A DNA stretch of 64,000 bases from NCBI GenBank assembly GCA_023410675.1, contig JAEYPM010000077.1, positions 1-64,000 on the forward strand, written 5' to 3'. The notes under the pieces were generated by a model. The model ran no database searches. It saw nothing but the letters and a program-made list of their open reading frames with translations, and was not told the origin of the DNA. The position numbers and the translations under genes were made by a program. Below are positions 52,575-61,918 of this stretch, one piece after another (the stretch's first letter is position 1; every line of letters starts with the position of its first letter). This DNA comes from Bacillota bacterium. GTDB lineage: Bacteria > Bacillota > Clostridia > Lachnospirales > Cellulosilyticaceae.

Positions 52575-54542
52575 TTACTTAGCAATTTTTTCAATTAAAT
52601 ATTGTCCATTACCATCTTTTGATAATACAATAAGTTTACCATCTTCATAGGTTAAACTAATCACTTCTCCTTGGGTCTCATAAGTACCTATGTTACTAAA
52701 AGTTTGATAGTCATAGGCGTAAACACATTTTCCATATCCTGTATAGAAAGAATTATTTGCTAAATCAAATGTAACATCTGTAAAAGGTTTATTAAGTCTA
52801 GTCACAAATGTCATATCTTGTTTTTGATTCTCTAAGCAATTAAATATAATTCCTGATCCATTAAAAAGGTATTTTCCATCAGGAGAAACTTCTATAAATG
52901 GTGTTAAATCATATTTCCCAAAATATGGCCAGTCAGTTGCTTTACCTTCAAATGTACCCTTAGATAATTTATAGGCAGATAATCCTCTTGGATTCACATC
53001 TGTACTTACAGCATAAACTTTATCTAACTGTGGATTGTAGGCAATAAAGCTTTTGTGTCTTATTGACGCTGACGATGGAGCATTTACATCTTCTGCATAT
53101 AACTTGATGGAAGTCCACTGTCCTGAACCTGAAGAGATAGCTACATATCCATTTTCATCTACGATAATGTCAAATGGGTCAATATCAACGTCTATTTGCT
53201 GAGATTGTTTTGTATCTTCTGGAAGAACAACTGTAATAGCTCCTATTTGATCCACACTAGGTGATGAGTTATGAGACATCTTTAATGATGTCATAACTAT
53301 AATATTATCCCATAAGGTGATACGTTCTGGTGGAAGGTTTTGAGGAACCTCGGTAATTTCATTGTCATTATAGTTAATTATATACAGCTTAGAATTCGTT
53401 TTATCTGCAATATATACTTCTGGCACTTCAGGACTGAAGATGCTATCAGATATCGTCATGCTTGCAGGTAAATACATAACATCTGCTTCTGTATTTTCTC
53501 CATTTGATTCTCCTGAAACATTAATTCCTTCAATTACATATGTACCATTATCATACTTTGTAACTGATATAAGGTTTTGATCTTTGAAAAATAGATATTC
53601 TGGGTTTCCTTTCACTTTTACTGTTTTTAATTTATTAGATGTAATATAGTCATAAATATTAATGGTTTCTTTATCAGTGGCTGTATAAACAGTTTCAGAA
53701 TACAAATCAAAAGCTATTGCATTAAAGGATTCATCTAGTGATCCAACATATTTCATATCGTTCTTAACTGACGCATCACTCTTAAATATTGTTCCAGAAT
53801 AGTTGTAGATATATTCTCCTTCTGGTGATAAGGCAAACTTATTCTTTAAAGGATAATCTCCATGATATATAGAATTATAGCCACCAGGATATGACTTCTC
53901 TACAAACTTGCCATCAGCTATGTTATAGGCATAGGCATCAATTGGTGACACTGCAGAAGTAAATGCATATATTCTATCCAGTGTTGGATGCATTTCAATA
54001 AAATCAGCATCATCAATGCCTGAATAGGCAACTTCTTCTTTAGATCTTAGTGAGTAGCTTTTCAATTTAGTATGTTGCCCTGATCCTGAAGAAATATAAA
54101 TATAGCCATCTTTTACTGCTATATCGTAAGGATCAATAGCTACATCAAATTGATCAATAACTGAAAATGACCTTAGGTCAACAACTGCAATAGCTCCTTC
54201 TTGGTCTTTATCAAATACATAAGCACTATGAGCTTTTTTCACCAGTGTAACATATAGCAAATTATCCTTAATAGTCATTCTTTCTGGCTTTATATCTAAG
54301 GAAATGCTTATGTCTTCACCTGTAGCATAATTTACTCTATGCACTTTTTTATTATCCATATCTGTTAAGTAGATATAGGAATTGCTTGAATCCATTAGTG
54401 CATCACTTGGCTTGTAACTTAATGTTACTGCTTGTACTTTTCCGTCTGTTACCGCAAAAAGGTTGATTTGGAAACTTGCCATTACCAATACAACCAAGAT
54501 GATTGATAACATCCTGCTTAATGCTTTTCTTTTACCTTTCAT
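52575..54542 (-). CDS. Secreted double beta-propeller protein
   Basis: This 655-residue exported protein has a basic start (MKGKRKALSRML), a hydrophobic core and an Ala-rich cleavage region near residue 30-35. The rest is two homologous halves of about 300 residues, each of YVTN/WD40-like beta-propeller type. Matching marks are VAIDPYDIAV/VDIDPFDIIV, YISSGSGQHTKLKSY/AISSGSGQWTSIKLY and DRIYAFTSAVSPIDAYAY/DKVYAVSTDVNPRGLSAY. There is no wall anchor or catalytic motif. The role may be binding at the surface. AGGGAAACAGT precedes ATG 54542. Confidence 0.85.
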   Translation of the reverse strand: MKGKRKALSRMLSIILVVLVMASFQINLFAVTDGKVQAVTLSYKPSDALMDSSNSYIYLTDMDNKKVHRVNYATGEDISISLDIKPERMTIKDNLLYVTLVKKAHSAYVFDKDQEGAIAVVDLRSFSVIDQFDVAIDPYDIAVKDGYIYISSGSGQHTKLKSYSLRSKEEVAYSGIDDADFIEMHPTLDRIYAFTSAVSPIDAYAYNIADGKFVEKSYPGGYNSIYHGDYPLKNKFALSPEGEYIYNYSGTIFKSDASVKNDMKYVGSLDESFNAIAFDLYSETVYTATDKETINIYDYITSNKLKTVKVKGNPEYLFFKDQNLISVTKYDNGTYVIEGINVSGESNGENTEADVMYLPASMTISDSIFSPEVPEVYIADKTNSKLYIINYNDNEITEVPQNLPPERITLWDNIIVMTSLKMSHNSSPSVDQIGAITVVLPEDTKQSQQIDVDIDPFDIIVDENGYVAISSGSGQWTSIKLYAEDVNAPSSASIRHKSFIAYNPQLDKVYAVSTDVNPRGLSAYKLSKGTFEGKATDWPYFGKYDLTPFIEVSPDGKYLFNGSGIIFNCLENQKQDMTFVTRLNKPFTDVTFDLANNSFYTGYGKCVYAYDYQTFSNIGTYETQGEVISLTYEDGKLIVLSKDGNGQYLIEKIAK

Positions 54543-54588
54543 ACTGTTTCCCTCCCATACAAACTCTAAATAAGTAAATTTAATATCG

Positions 54589-54655
54589 TTTCTCTTCTAT
54601 TAAATTCACATACAATAACTTTAATTAATAAGTATGAATTTAATATAAAGAGAAA
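54589..54655. repeat. Imperfect 24-bp inverted repeat with GTTTCTCTT arm
   Basis: The arms 54589-54613 and 54632-54655 pair with few mismatches. They join the GTTTCTCTT motif of the ~50-bp family to an AAATTCACATAC motif of the AATGTGAATTC type. A further TTTCTCTCAGTGATTATA-type piece follows at 54672. Confidence 0.6.
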
Positions 54656-54778
54656 ATTGTTTGAAGATATCTTTATTTCTCTCAGTGATTATATTCACGC
54701 GTATTATTTCAACTTTCTATAATGCCTAATAATTTTTTATATGTTAGAATACTATAGAGAAGGGAGGATATAGCTATC

Positions 54779-55591
54779 ATGAATAATGTATTATTTGCTT
54801 TTGGACTAACTCTTTTTGCTGGATTATCTACAGGAATAGGAAGTGCTATCGCTTTTTTTTCTAAGAAAACAAACACAAAATTTCTTTCCGTAAGCCTTGG
54901 ATTTTCAGCTGGTGTCATGATTTATGTTTCTATGATTGAATTATTTGCAGATGCAAAATCTGTGCTTACTTCAGAACTTGGCAATAAAAAGGGATACTTA
55001 TTTACCGTTATAGGCTTTTTTGCTGGAATGCTTATTATAGCACTGATTGATAAACTAGTGCCTAGTATGGAAAACCCTCATCAAATGCACAGAGTAGAAG
55101 AAATGGGAGAAAAAAATAGCTCTACCAAGCTACTTAGAATGGGATTATTTACAGCCTTAGCCGTAGCTATTCATAATTTCCCTGAGGGCTTAGCTACCTT
55201 TGTTGCTTCACTTCAAGAGCCTTCTGTTGCTATTCCAATAGCAGTGGCTATTGCTATTCATAATATACCTGAAGGTATTGCCATATCTGTTCCTGTTTAC
55301 TATGCAACACAAGACAAAAAGAAAGCCTTCCTGTATTCTTTTTTATCTGGGCTTTCTGAACCTGTGGGAGCACTTGTTGGCTACCTTGTGTTTATGCCTT
55401 TTATCAATGACGCAGCATTTGACATCATATTAGGTATTATATTTGCTGCTATATCAGGAATCATGGTCTTTATATCCCTTGATGAGCTCTTACCTTCTGC
55501 CGAAGAATATGGAGAGCATCATCTTTCTATATATGGCCTTGTAGCAGGTATGGCTGTCATGGCAATAAGTTTATTACTATTTAATAGCTGA
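54779..55591 (+). CDS. zupT: ZIP-family metal transporter (ZupT-like)
   Basis: This 270-residue importer of zinc and related divalent metals has eight membrane helices. The metal-path motifs are H132-N-F-P-E136 and H161-N-I-P-E165. A short His/Glu-rich loop (NPHQMHRVEEMGEK) lies between helices 3 and 4. AGGGAGG precedes ATG 54779. It may be co-transcribed with the nitroreductase 20 bases on. Confidence 0.94.
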   Translation: MNNVLFAFGLTLFAGLSTGIGSAIAFFSKKTNTKFLSVSLGFSAGVMIYVSMIELFADAKSVLTSELGNKKGYLFTVIGFFAGMLIIALIDKLVPSMENPHQMHRVEEMGEKNSSTKLLRMGLFTALAVAIHNFPEGLATFVASLQEPSVAIPIAVAIAIHNIPEGIAISVPVYYATQDKKKAFLYSFLSGLSEPVGALVGYLVFMPFINDAAFDIILGIIFAAISGIMVFISLDELLPSAEEYGEHHLSIYGLVAGMAVMAISLLLFNS

Positions 55592-55610
55592 ATAAGAAAG
55601 GAAAACATTT

Positions 55611-56471
55611 ATGGAAAAAGTATTCGAAATTATAAACAAAAGAGATTCAGTAAGAACCTATTCACCTTTAGCCATTGAAGAAGAAAAAAGAGAGGTACTT
55701 AGTCAATTTTTTGATTCTAATACAAAAGGTCCTTTTGGAAATAGTGTTCGTTTCAAACTAGTTGATATAAAAAAAGAGACGCAAGGCGAACTTAAAAAAT
55801 ATGTATCTTATGGAAATATTAAAGGAGCACATACATTTATTGTTGGAGCAGTAAAAAAAGGAAGTATGGCAATGGAAGACTTTGGCTACTGTATGCAGAA
55901 GAATGTACTCATGGCAACATCATTAGGTCTTGGCACTGTATGGCTTGGCGGCTCCATTAATCGTAGCTCCTTTGCTGATTCACTTAAAAAAACAGAAGAC
56001 GAACTTATTCCTGCCATTACACCTCTTGGCTATGGTGCTGATAAAAGGTCTATGATGGATAAAGTCATCAGTACTGTCTCTGGTGGAAAAAATCGATTGG
56101 CATTTGAAAAGCTCTTTTTTAGCAAAGACCTATCTTCTGCTCTTACTAAAGAAAACTGTAAAAACTATAAAGATCCTTTAGAAGCTGTAAGATTAGCTCC
56201 TTCTGCTTCTAACAAACAACCCTGGCGTATTGTAAAAGATAAAAAAAAGGATGTTTTTCATTTTTATATGAATGAACATCCTAGTATGAAAAAAGAGCCA
56301 AGCAACCCACAATTTAAAGGTATTCACATTCAACATAATGATATGGGCATTGCAATGTGTCACTTTGAACTTACAGCAACAGAACTTGGGCTTAATGGTC
56401 GTTGGGAAATATTACATGATCATGCTCCATTAGGTGATCTCGTCTATGTTGTTAGCTGGATTGCAAGTTAA
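55611..56471 (+). CDS. Nitroreductase-family flavoprotein
   Basis: This 286-residue FMN protein of the nitroreductase fold has RDSVRTYSPLAIEEEKREVL at the N-terminus, an AMEDFGYCMQKNVLMATSLG helix and APSASNKQPWRIV in the second half. The order differs from simple homodimeric nitroreductases, as in the longer putative TM-nitroreductase group. Substrate is unknown. AAGAAAGGAAAAC precedes the ATG, 20 bases after the ZIP gene. Confidence 0.87.
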   Translation: MEKVFEIINKRDSVRTYSPLAIEEEKREVLSQFFDSNTKGPFGNSVRFKLVDIKKETQGELKKYVSYGNIKGAHTFIVGAVKKGSMAMEDFGYCMQKNVLMATSLGLGTVWLGGSINRSSFADSLKKTEDELIPAITPLGYGADKRSMMDKVISTVSGGKNRLAFEKLFFSKDLSSALTKENCKNYKDPLEAVRLAPSASNKQPWRIVKDKKKDVFHFYMNEHPSMKKEPSNPQFKGIHIQHNDMGIAMCHFELTATELGLNGRWEILHDHAPLGDLVYVVSWIAS

Positions 56472-56476
56472 GACCT

Positions 56477-56872
56477 TTACATACTCTTTAAAATCTTAAC
56501 CTCGCACTTTCTTGTTCTAGGACCATCAAATTCACAAAAATATATACCTTGCCATGTACCTAGTTTTAGTCTGCCATTTTCAATAAAAACAGTACATGAA
56601 GAGCCCATCATAGATGCCTTGATATGGGCATGAGAATTCCCTTCCCCATGCAGGTAGTGGCTATCTTTTGGAAATGATTTTCTAAGTCCAAGCAAAATAT
56701 CATGCTTAACATCTGGATCTGCATTTTCATTGATAGTTACACCTGCGGTGGTATGGGGAATAAAAACCACAACCATACCCTCTAATACCCCACTTTTTTC
56801 TACTTCTTGCCTAACTATATGGGTAATATCAATAAGTTCATCTTCTTTAGTTGTTTTTATACTATGTTGCAT
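56477..56872 (-). CDS. YjbQ/UPF0047-family protein
   Basis: This 131-residue protein has the conserved end of the family (VFIENGRLKLGTWQGIYFCE, then FDGPRTRKCEVKIL) and GVTINENADPDVKHDIL. It is known as YjbQ, with weak thiamine-phosphate-synthase activity in E. coli, and the true role is unclear. It begins 30 bases after panD and ends six bases from the nitroreductase (convergent). It may be the last gene of the pan operon. Confidence 0.9.
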   Translation of the reverse strand: MQHSIKTTKEDELIDITHIVRQEVEKSGVLEGMVVVFIPHTTAGVTINENADPDVKHDILLGLRKSFPKDSHYLHGEGNSHAHIKASMMGSSCTVFIENGRLKLGTWQGIYFCEFDGPRTRKCEVKILKSM

Positions 56873-56902
56873 TTTATAGGACTCCTTCCTTTTATTAAAA
56901 TT

Positions 56903-57286
56903 CTATTTTATTTCTTTGTGCTTTTCACTATGGCACTGCTGAGTGACTTTATTATGTTCATCAACAAATACAATTTTGGGGTTAAAAACTTCTGCTTCCT
57001 TTTCTTCTAACCAACAATATGCAATGATGATAATAATATCATCTACCTGTACAAGTCTTGCTGCTGCTCCATTTAAACAGACAACGCCGCTATTTTCTTC
57101 TCCTTCAATAACATAGGTTTCAAATCTTGCTCCATTGTTATTATTGACTATTTGAACCTTTTCTCCTGGCAATATCCCTGCAGCCTTCATCAAGGTTTTA
57201 TCTATAGTAATACTGCCAACGTAGCTTAAGTTTGCCTCAGTTACTTTAGCCCTATGTATTTTCCCTTTTAACATATTTAATAGCAT
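56903..57286 (-). CDS. panD: Aspartate 1-decarboxylase (proenzyme)
   Basis: It makes beta-alanine from aspartate for pantothenate. The 127-residue pyruvoyl enzyme self-cleaves between Gly24 and Ser25 in SYVGSITID; the catalytic RAKVTEANL and CLNGAAARL stretches are present. ATG 57286 lies seven bases after the panC stop, whose last codons contain the GGAGGTG ribosome site. The order panB-panC-panD is a complete pathway branch. Confidence 0.96.
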   Translation of the reverse strand: MLLNMLKGKIHRAKVTEANLSYVGSITIDKTLMKAAGILPGEKVQIVNNNNGARFETYVIEGEENSGVVCLNGAAARLVQVDDIIIIIAYCWLEEKEAEVFNPKIVFVDEHNKVTQQCHSEKHKEIK

Positions 57287-57293
57287 CTGTTTT

Positions 57294-58142
57294 CTACACC
57301 TCCAGTCTTATATTATCTATAAGTCTTGTTTTTCCTACCTTTACTGCAATAGCTAGTAAAATTGCTCCTTCAACTTTGTCTATATTTCTTAAATCCTTTT
57401 CGGATACGAGTTCTACATAATCTATCTGCGTATTTTTAACAGAATTAATTCTACTTATTACATATTCCTTTATTTTCTTTGCATCTTTCTCTCCCTCTTT
57501 TATCATTTTTTCTGCTTCAAAGAGGGAACGTGATAAGATAAGGGCATCTATTCTTTCTTCTTCAGAAAGATAGGTATTTCTAGAACTTAGTGCCAGCCCA
57601 TCTTTTTCTCTTATTATAGGGCAAACAACAATATGAATATCAAAATCTAAGTCTCGTACCATCTGTTTGATTACACTTACCTGCTGGGCATCTTTTTGAC
57701 CAAAATAGGATTTATCCGGCTGCACAATATTAAAAAGCTTTGCCACAACTGTTGTTACACCTCTAAAATGTCCTGGTCTTGATGCACCGCAAAGCCCCTT
57801 TGTAATAGCTCCTTCATTTGCCACATAAGTGCTGTAGCCTTCTGTATACATCTCGCTTGCACTAGGAGCAAAAACAACATCTGCACCTGCCTTAGCTGCT
57901 AATTCACTGTCCCTTTCTAGATCTCTTGGGTAAGTACTAAAGTCTTCCCCCACACCAAACTGAATAGGGTTTACAAATATGCTTACGACAACACGATCAT
58001 TTTCTTCTTTTGCTGTCCTTATCAGTGAAAGATGTCCTTCATGCAAATAACCCATCGTTGGAACAAACCCAAGGGTTTTTCCCTCTTTTCTAAGTGTCTT
58101 AACATATTCTCTTAACATACTAATAGTCTGTATTATCTTCAT
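57294..58142 (-). CDS. panC: Pantothenate synthetase
   Basis: It joins pantoate and beta-alanine with ATP. The 282-residue protein has the nucleotidyltransferase signature FVPTMGYLHEGHLSLI and the lid motif ALSSRNTYLS, with FGQKDAQQ near the active site. It follows panB by 68 bases on the same strand. Confidence 0.97.
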   Translation of the reverse strand: MKIIQTISMLREYVKTLRKEGKTLGFVPTMGYLHEGHLSLIRTAKEENDRVVVSIFVNPIQFGVGEDFSTYPRDLERDSELAAKAGADVVFAPSASEMYTEGYSTYVANEGAITKGLCGASRPGHFRGVTTVVAKLFNIVQPDKSYFGQKDAQQVSVIKQMVRDLDFDIHIVVCPIIREKDGLALSSRNTYLSEEERIDALILSRSLFEAEKMIKEGEKDAKKIKEYVISRINSVKNTQIDYVELVSEKDLRNIDKVEGAILLAIAVKVGKTRLIDNIRLEV

Positions 58143-58210
58143 TTTTATTACCCCTCTGTTATCTGATTAATATCTATTAAAATACGAATTTACGTAGCTT
58201 AACTGACATT

Positions 58211-59044
58211 CTATAATGACTTAAGCACTTCTTCATCCATTTTAAATGCATGTTTACTTGAAGGGAACCTTCCTTCCTGTATGTCTGCTTTATAACTTGA
58301 TACAGCACAATGAACAACATTTTTAAGGTCTGCATACTTTTTTACAAACTTAGGCGTAAGCTCCGTATACATACCAAGCATATCCTGCACTACCAGCACC
58401 TGTCCATCACAGTATCTTCCTGCTCCTATACCAATAGTCGGTATATCTAATTTATTTGTAATAAGCTGTGCAAGGGGCTCTGGAATACACTCAAGTACAA
58501 TTGCAAATGCTCCTGCTTCTTGAAGCATTAAGGCATCCTCGAAGATCTCCTTTGCAGCTTCTTTGGCTTTGCCTTGTACTTTGTATCCTCCAAACATATT
58601 GATAGACTGAGGCGTTAGGCCAAGGTGCCCCATTACTGGTATTTGTGCTTTGACAATTGCCTTTACCTTATCGATTATATTTTTTCCGCCCTCAAGCTTA
58701 ACCGCCTCTCCTTGCCCTTCTTTTATCAGCCTTCCAGCATTTCTAACACTCTCTTCTATGCTAATATGATAAGAAAGAAAGGGCATATCAACAACGACCA
58801 TGGCATTTTTTGCTCCTTTTGCTACTGCTCTAGCATGATGAATCATATCTTCTACTGTAACCTGAAGGGTATTTTCATATCCAAGCATAACCATACCTAA
58901 AGAATCTCCAACAAGTACTGCATCTATTCCACTTTCATCAAGGAGTTTAGCCATTGAATAATCATATGCAGTAAGCATAGATATTTTTCTCTTTTCTTCC
59001 TTTGCCCTTATAAAAGAATCAACTGCAAATCGTTTGCTACCCAT
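58211..59044 (-). CDS. panB: 3-methyl-2-oxobutanoate hydroxymethyltransferase
   Basis: It adds a hydroxymethyl group from methylene-THF to ketoisovalerate, the first committed step of pantoate synthesis. The 277-residue TIM barrel has MLTAYDYSMAKLLDESG, VGDSLGMVMLGY and GHLGLTPQS, the family motifs. AGGAGCG precedes ATG 59044. It is first in panBCD, behind a leader ending in a terminator. Confidence 0.97.
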   Translation of the reverse strand: MGSKRFAVDSFIRAKEEKRKISMLTAYDYSMAKLLDESGIDAVLVGDSLGMVMLGYENTLQVTVEDMIHHARAVAKGAKNAMVVVDMPFLSYHISIEESVRNAGRLIKEGQGEAVKLEGGKNIIDKVKAIVKAQIPVMGHLGLTPQSINMFGGYKVQGKAKEAAKEIFEDALMLQEAGAFAIVLECIPEPLAQLITNKLDIPTIGIGAGRYCDGQVLVVQDMLGMYTELTPKFVKKYADLKNVVHCAVSSYKADIQEGRFPSSKHAFKMDEEVLKSL

Positions 59045-59070
59045 ATTTTCACGCTCCTATTTATCTCTAT

Positions 59071-59239
59071 AAAAAAACTCTTCTCATTCTAAAATTACTT
59101 TTAGGTGAGAAGAGACTTAAACCATTTGATCGTTATAAATGATATGTGAATGATAATAGAATCTTTCTTCCCATCTCTGTCCTTATGGATCAAAGTAGAA
59201 AACTATTCAAATTTTATCACAATTATTTTAAAAATACAA
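59071..59239 (-). promoter_or_regulatory. panB leader with promoter and attenuator-like terminator
   Basis: On the minus strand TTGTAT (59239-59234), 17 bases, TAAAAT (59216-59211) is a promoter. About 95 nt on, a strong hairpin (arms 59114-59106 and 59086-59078, internal CTAAAA pairs) ends in seven T, 27 bases before panB. It could end ablB transcripts, but the promoter lies between. The published pan RNA motif occurs at this place in Firmicutes; I could not confirm its conserved bases. Confidence 0.6.
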
Positions 59240-59295
59240 CTATAGAGAACCTCATCTAGCTGCTCTCCTAAACTACTAAAAATAGTAATACCATT

Positions 59296-60147
59296 CTATG
59301 TGAAAATATTTTTGTACCAGACATTCATACTCTCAATTTGACCTGAAATATTTGTATTATTTATCAGTCTTCCTGAATATATGTATCCTTTTTTTGCAAA
59401 TGTTATATTCATCCCTGCTGATTTTGACCTTGCAATTGTATATGTTGTCTTGATATTTAGATCCTTAAGCCTTTTTTCCATTTCATTAAGAAGATACAAG
59501 CTTAAGCCTTCTCCTCTATACTGATCAAGCACTGCAAAATCCGTCATTTCGGCATTATTGTTTTTTGGGTCCATCTCAATAGAAGAAAGCCCAATCAGTT
59601 TATCTTTATGCCAAATGCCATAGTAAATCACATTATCACTCATAGTTTTTAATATATATTTCTCTTCATAAATTGGAAATGGATAACTTTTAAAAACCTT
59701 TCTGTATAGATTTTTCATTAATGATATGTCTGACTCCTTAGCCTGTCTACATAAAAATTCGTCGCTAAGCTCTAAATGAATATTTGATGCGAAATTTTCC
59801 CTTGCTATTTTCTGAGCCATTTCAACTATATCACTGGATTTTTCCTCAAAAGTGTCCTTACTTCTTAATTCATCAAAATATTTACTCATAAAATAGCAAT
59901 CTTTTTCACCTTTAAAAAACATTGGAACGAATGCTTCCTTTTCATAGCCCTTATCAAGAAAAAGGGGGCTGTATTCATTAGGTATTTTTGCGATTATTTT
60001 TGTATATCCTCGTTGCTTTGCAAGGGGTTCAAGTTTTTGAATGATATTAGGTGCGTCTATCTTAGAAAGTGACATAAGATAAATTCTATTGCTCTGTTTT
60101 CCATGATGAATAATAGAATTCCCTATTTTCTCTATTAAATCGTTCAT
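59296..60147 (-). CDS. ablB: Beta-lysine N6-acetyltransferase
   Basis: It acetylates beta-lysine to N(epsilon)-acetyl-beta-lysine, a compatible solute. The 283-residue protein has a GNAT domain in the last 130 residues (FLCRQAKESDISLMKNLYRK; AVLDQYRGEGLSLYLLNEME) after an N-terminal domain typical of AblB. AGGAGGAAC precedes ATG 60147. It lies 37 bases after ablA, and the pair is a known operon in methanogens and anaerobic bacteria. Confidence 0.94.
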   Translation of the reverse strand: MNDLIEKIGNSIIHHGKQSNRIYLMSLSKIDAPNIIQKLEPLAKQRGYTKIIAKIPNEYSPLFLDKGYEKEAFVPMFFKGEKDCYFMSKYFDELRSKDTFEEKSSDIVEMAQKIARENFASNIHLELSDEFLCRQAKESDISLMKNLYRKVFKSYPFPIYEEKYILKTMSDNVIYYGIWHKDKLIGLSSIEMDPKNNNAEMTDFAVLDQYRGEGLSLYLLNEMEKRLKDLNIKTTYTIARSKSAGMNITFAKKGYIYSGRLINNTNISGQIESMNVWYKNIFT

Positions 60148-60184
60148 AGTTCCTCCTTGTTTATTGTTTATTGTTTATTGTTTT

Positions 60185-61492
60185 TTATTTATTTATTTCT
60201 TCCTCTTCTTCACTTGGAGTAAGCGTTATCACTTCATTATAATCTGCAAGAAGTTTTGAAATCCCAATAGTCTTATCTTCAATCGTTTCATGAAGTTTTA
60301 GCTGAAGATTACACATATCACATTTTAAATCACATACTGTATCATGATAGCAACTTGGTTCTTGATAGGTTGTAATAACTCCCTCATAGTTTCTAAGAAT
60401 AACTTTATTTGTTGACCATGAAATAAGATAATTTGGCATAACAGGTATTTTACCACCCCCACCTGGTGCATCTATTACAAAAGTTGGCACTGAAAATCCA
60501 CTTGTGTGTCCTCTTAGACATTCCATTATTTCAATGCCTTTGCCAACTGGAGTTCTAAAATGTTCTAGTCCTTCAGACAAATCACACTGATACAAATAAT
60601 ACGGGCGAACTCTATTTTGAACAAGCTTATGAACAAGCTTTTTCATAATTCTTGGACAGTCATTTACATCGGCAAGAAGCACTGATTGATTACCAATAGG
60701 AATACCTGCAAAAGCTAGTTTTTCAAGAGCTATTCTCGATGATGTTGTCATTTCCTTTGGATGATTAAAATGTGTATTAATCCATATAGTTCCATGTTTT
60801 TGTAACACTTCCACAAGTTCTTTTGTGATTCTCTGTGGAAGCACAACTGGTGTTCTTGTTCCTATACGTACAACTTCTATATGGTCTATTTTATCAAGTT
60901 CACTTAAAACCCAGTCAAGTAGTTCATCTGAAAGCATAAAAGGATCACCGCCAGAAAGCAAAACATCCCTAATACCAGTATTACTCTTAATATAGTCAAT
61001 ACCTTTTTTCATCTGGTCCTTCGATGGTATACAATCACGATCACCTACTTTTCTTTTTCTTGTGCAATGACGGCAATACATAGCACATACATTACTAATA
61101 TGAAATAACACCCTATCGGGATATCTATGTGTAATTCCTAGTACAGGGCTATCTTCATCTTCTGCTAGAGGATCTTTCATATCATAATTTGCTATACTAA
61201 GCTCCCTTACATCTGGAAAGGCCTGCTTAAATATCGGGTCATTCTTATAATCCTGTGCATCTATAAGTGATAAATAATACGGTGTTATTGACATGGGAAA
61301 TATATCTATAGTTTTCTGTATCTGCCTCTTTTCATCCTCTGGCAATTTTATTCCTAGTATCTTCTCAACAGTTTCAATGTCTCTAATAGCATGGCTTGCC
61401 TGCCACTTCCAATCATTCCAGAAATCTAAAGTTTCACTTTTAGAAACATCCTCATTTAATTTTTGCTGTGCTAGTGTATTAATTGAATCCAT
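60185..61492 (-). CDS. ablA: Lysine 2,3-aminomutase
   Basis: It converts L-lysine to L-beta-lysine with a [4Fe-4S] cluster, SAM and PLP (radical SAM). The 435-residue protein has the cluster motif C136-x3-C140-x2-C143 (CAMYCRHC), LLSGGDPFMLSDE, and the PLP lysine in PGGGGKIPVMPNY. A C-terminal Cys trio (CDLKCDMCNLQ) binds zinc in homologues. I prefer ATG 61492, since the in-frame ATG 61513 overlaps the only AGGAGG. The partner ablB points to osmolyte synthesis over lysine fermentation. Confidence 0.95.
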   Translation of the reverse strand: MDSINTLAQQKLNEDVSKSETLDFWNDWKWQASHAIRDIETVEKILGIKLPEDEKRQIQKTIDIFPMSITPYYLSLIDAQDYKNDPIFKQAFPDVRELSIANYDMKDPLAEDEDSPVLGITHRYPDRVLFHISNVCAMYCRHCTRKRKVGDRDCIPSKDQMKKGIDYIKSNTGIRDVLLSGGDPFMLSDELLDWVLSELDKIDHIEVVRIGTRTPVVLPQRITKELVEVLQKHGTIWINTHFNHPKEMTTSSRIALEKLAFAGIPIGNQSVLLADVNDCPRIMKKLVHKLVQNRVRPYYLYQCDLSEGLEHFRTPVGKGIEIMECLRGHTSGFSVPTFVIDAPGGGGKIPVMPNYLISWSTNKVILRNYEGVITTYQEPSCYHDTVCDLKCDMCNLQLKLHETIEDKTIGISKLLADYNEVITLTPSEEEEEINK

Positions 61493-61535
61493 ACCTTCAC
61501 TTATCCTCCTCATATCTTATTACTTACAGCCGCTA

Positions 61536-61896
61536 TATAAAAAAGCACCCTAACCCTAAATTAATAGAGTTAGAGTGCACAAGCTTTCCTGTATGATACA
61601 GTTCACTTTATACCATAATATTATAGTATAGATTATGACCTTTTGATCCTAATCAAGCCCCAGTTCTAATTTTATTTTTCAACAAGATTTTCGACTATGT
61701 CAGGCAGACTAACTACTCCCCACATTATATAAAATACGTGAAATAGCTCGCAAGCCATCTACTCATCTTGTTTACTTCATAGAAAGAAATATGTTGTTTT
61801 ACTATATAATAATAAAATTATATTTTTTATTATTGTAAATATTTTATAACGTCTATATTTATTAATTATTATAGTATAGTTTGACAAAAAAGTCAA
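61536..61896 (-). promoter_or_regulatory. Long ablA leader: promoter, about 315-nt RNA, terminator
   Basis: On the minus strand TTGACT (61896-61891), 17 bases, TATAAT (61873-61868) is a strong promoter; its -35 is part of a small dyad (61880-61897). A 13-bp G-U-rich terminator stem (61578-61545) and a T run lie about 45 bases before ablA. No ORF lies between. Attenuation is likely; salt, lysine or c-di-AMP would be logical signals. I do not see the lysine or ydaO core motifs. Confidence 0.6.
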
Positions 61897-61918
61897 ATTT
61901 TAATACCCTCGTTAATCT

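Noticed and set aside
61545..61860. Lysine riboswitch or T-box upstream of the lysine aminomutase gene
   Set aside because: I find neither the T-box core (GGTGGNACC) nor the conserved lysine-aptamer loops, so the leader is left unassigned.
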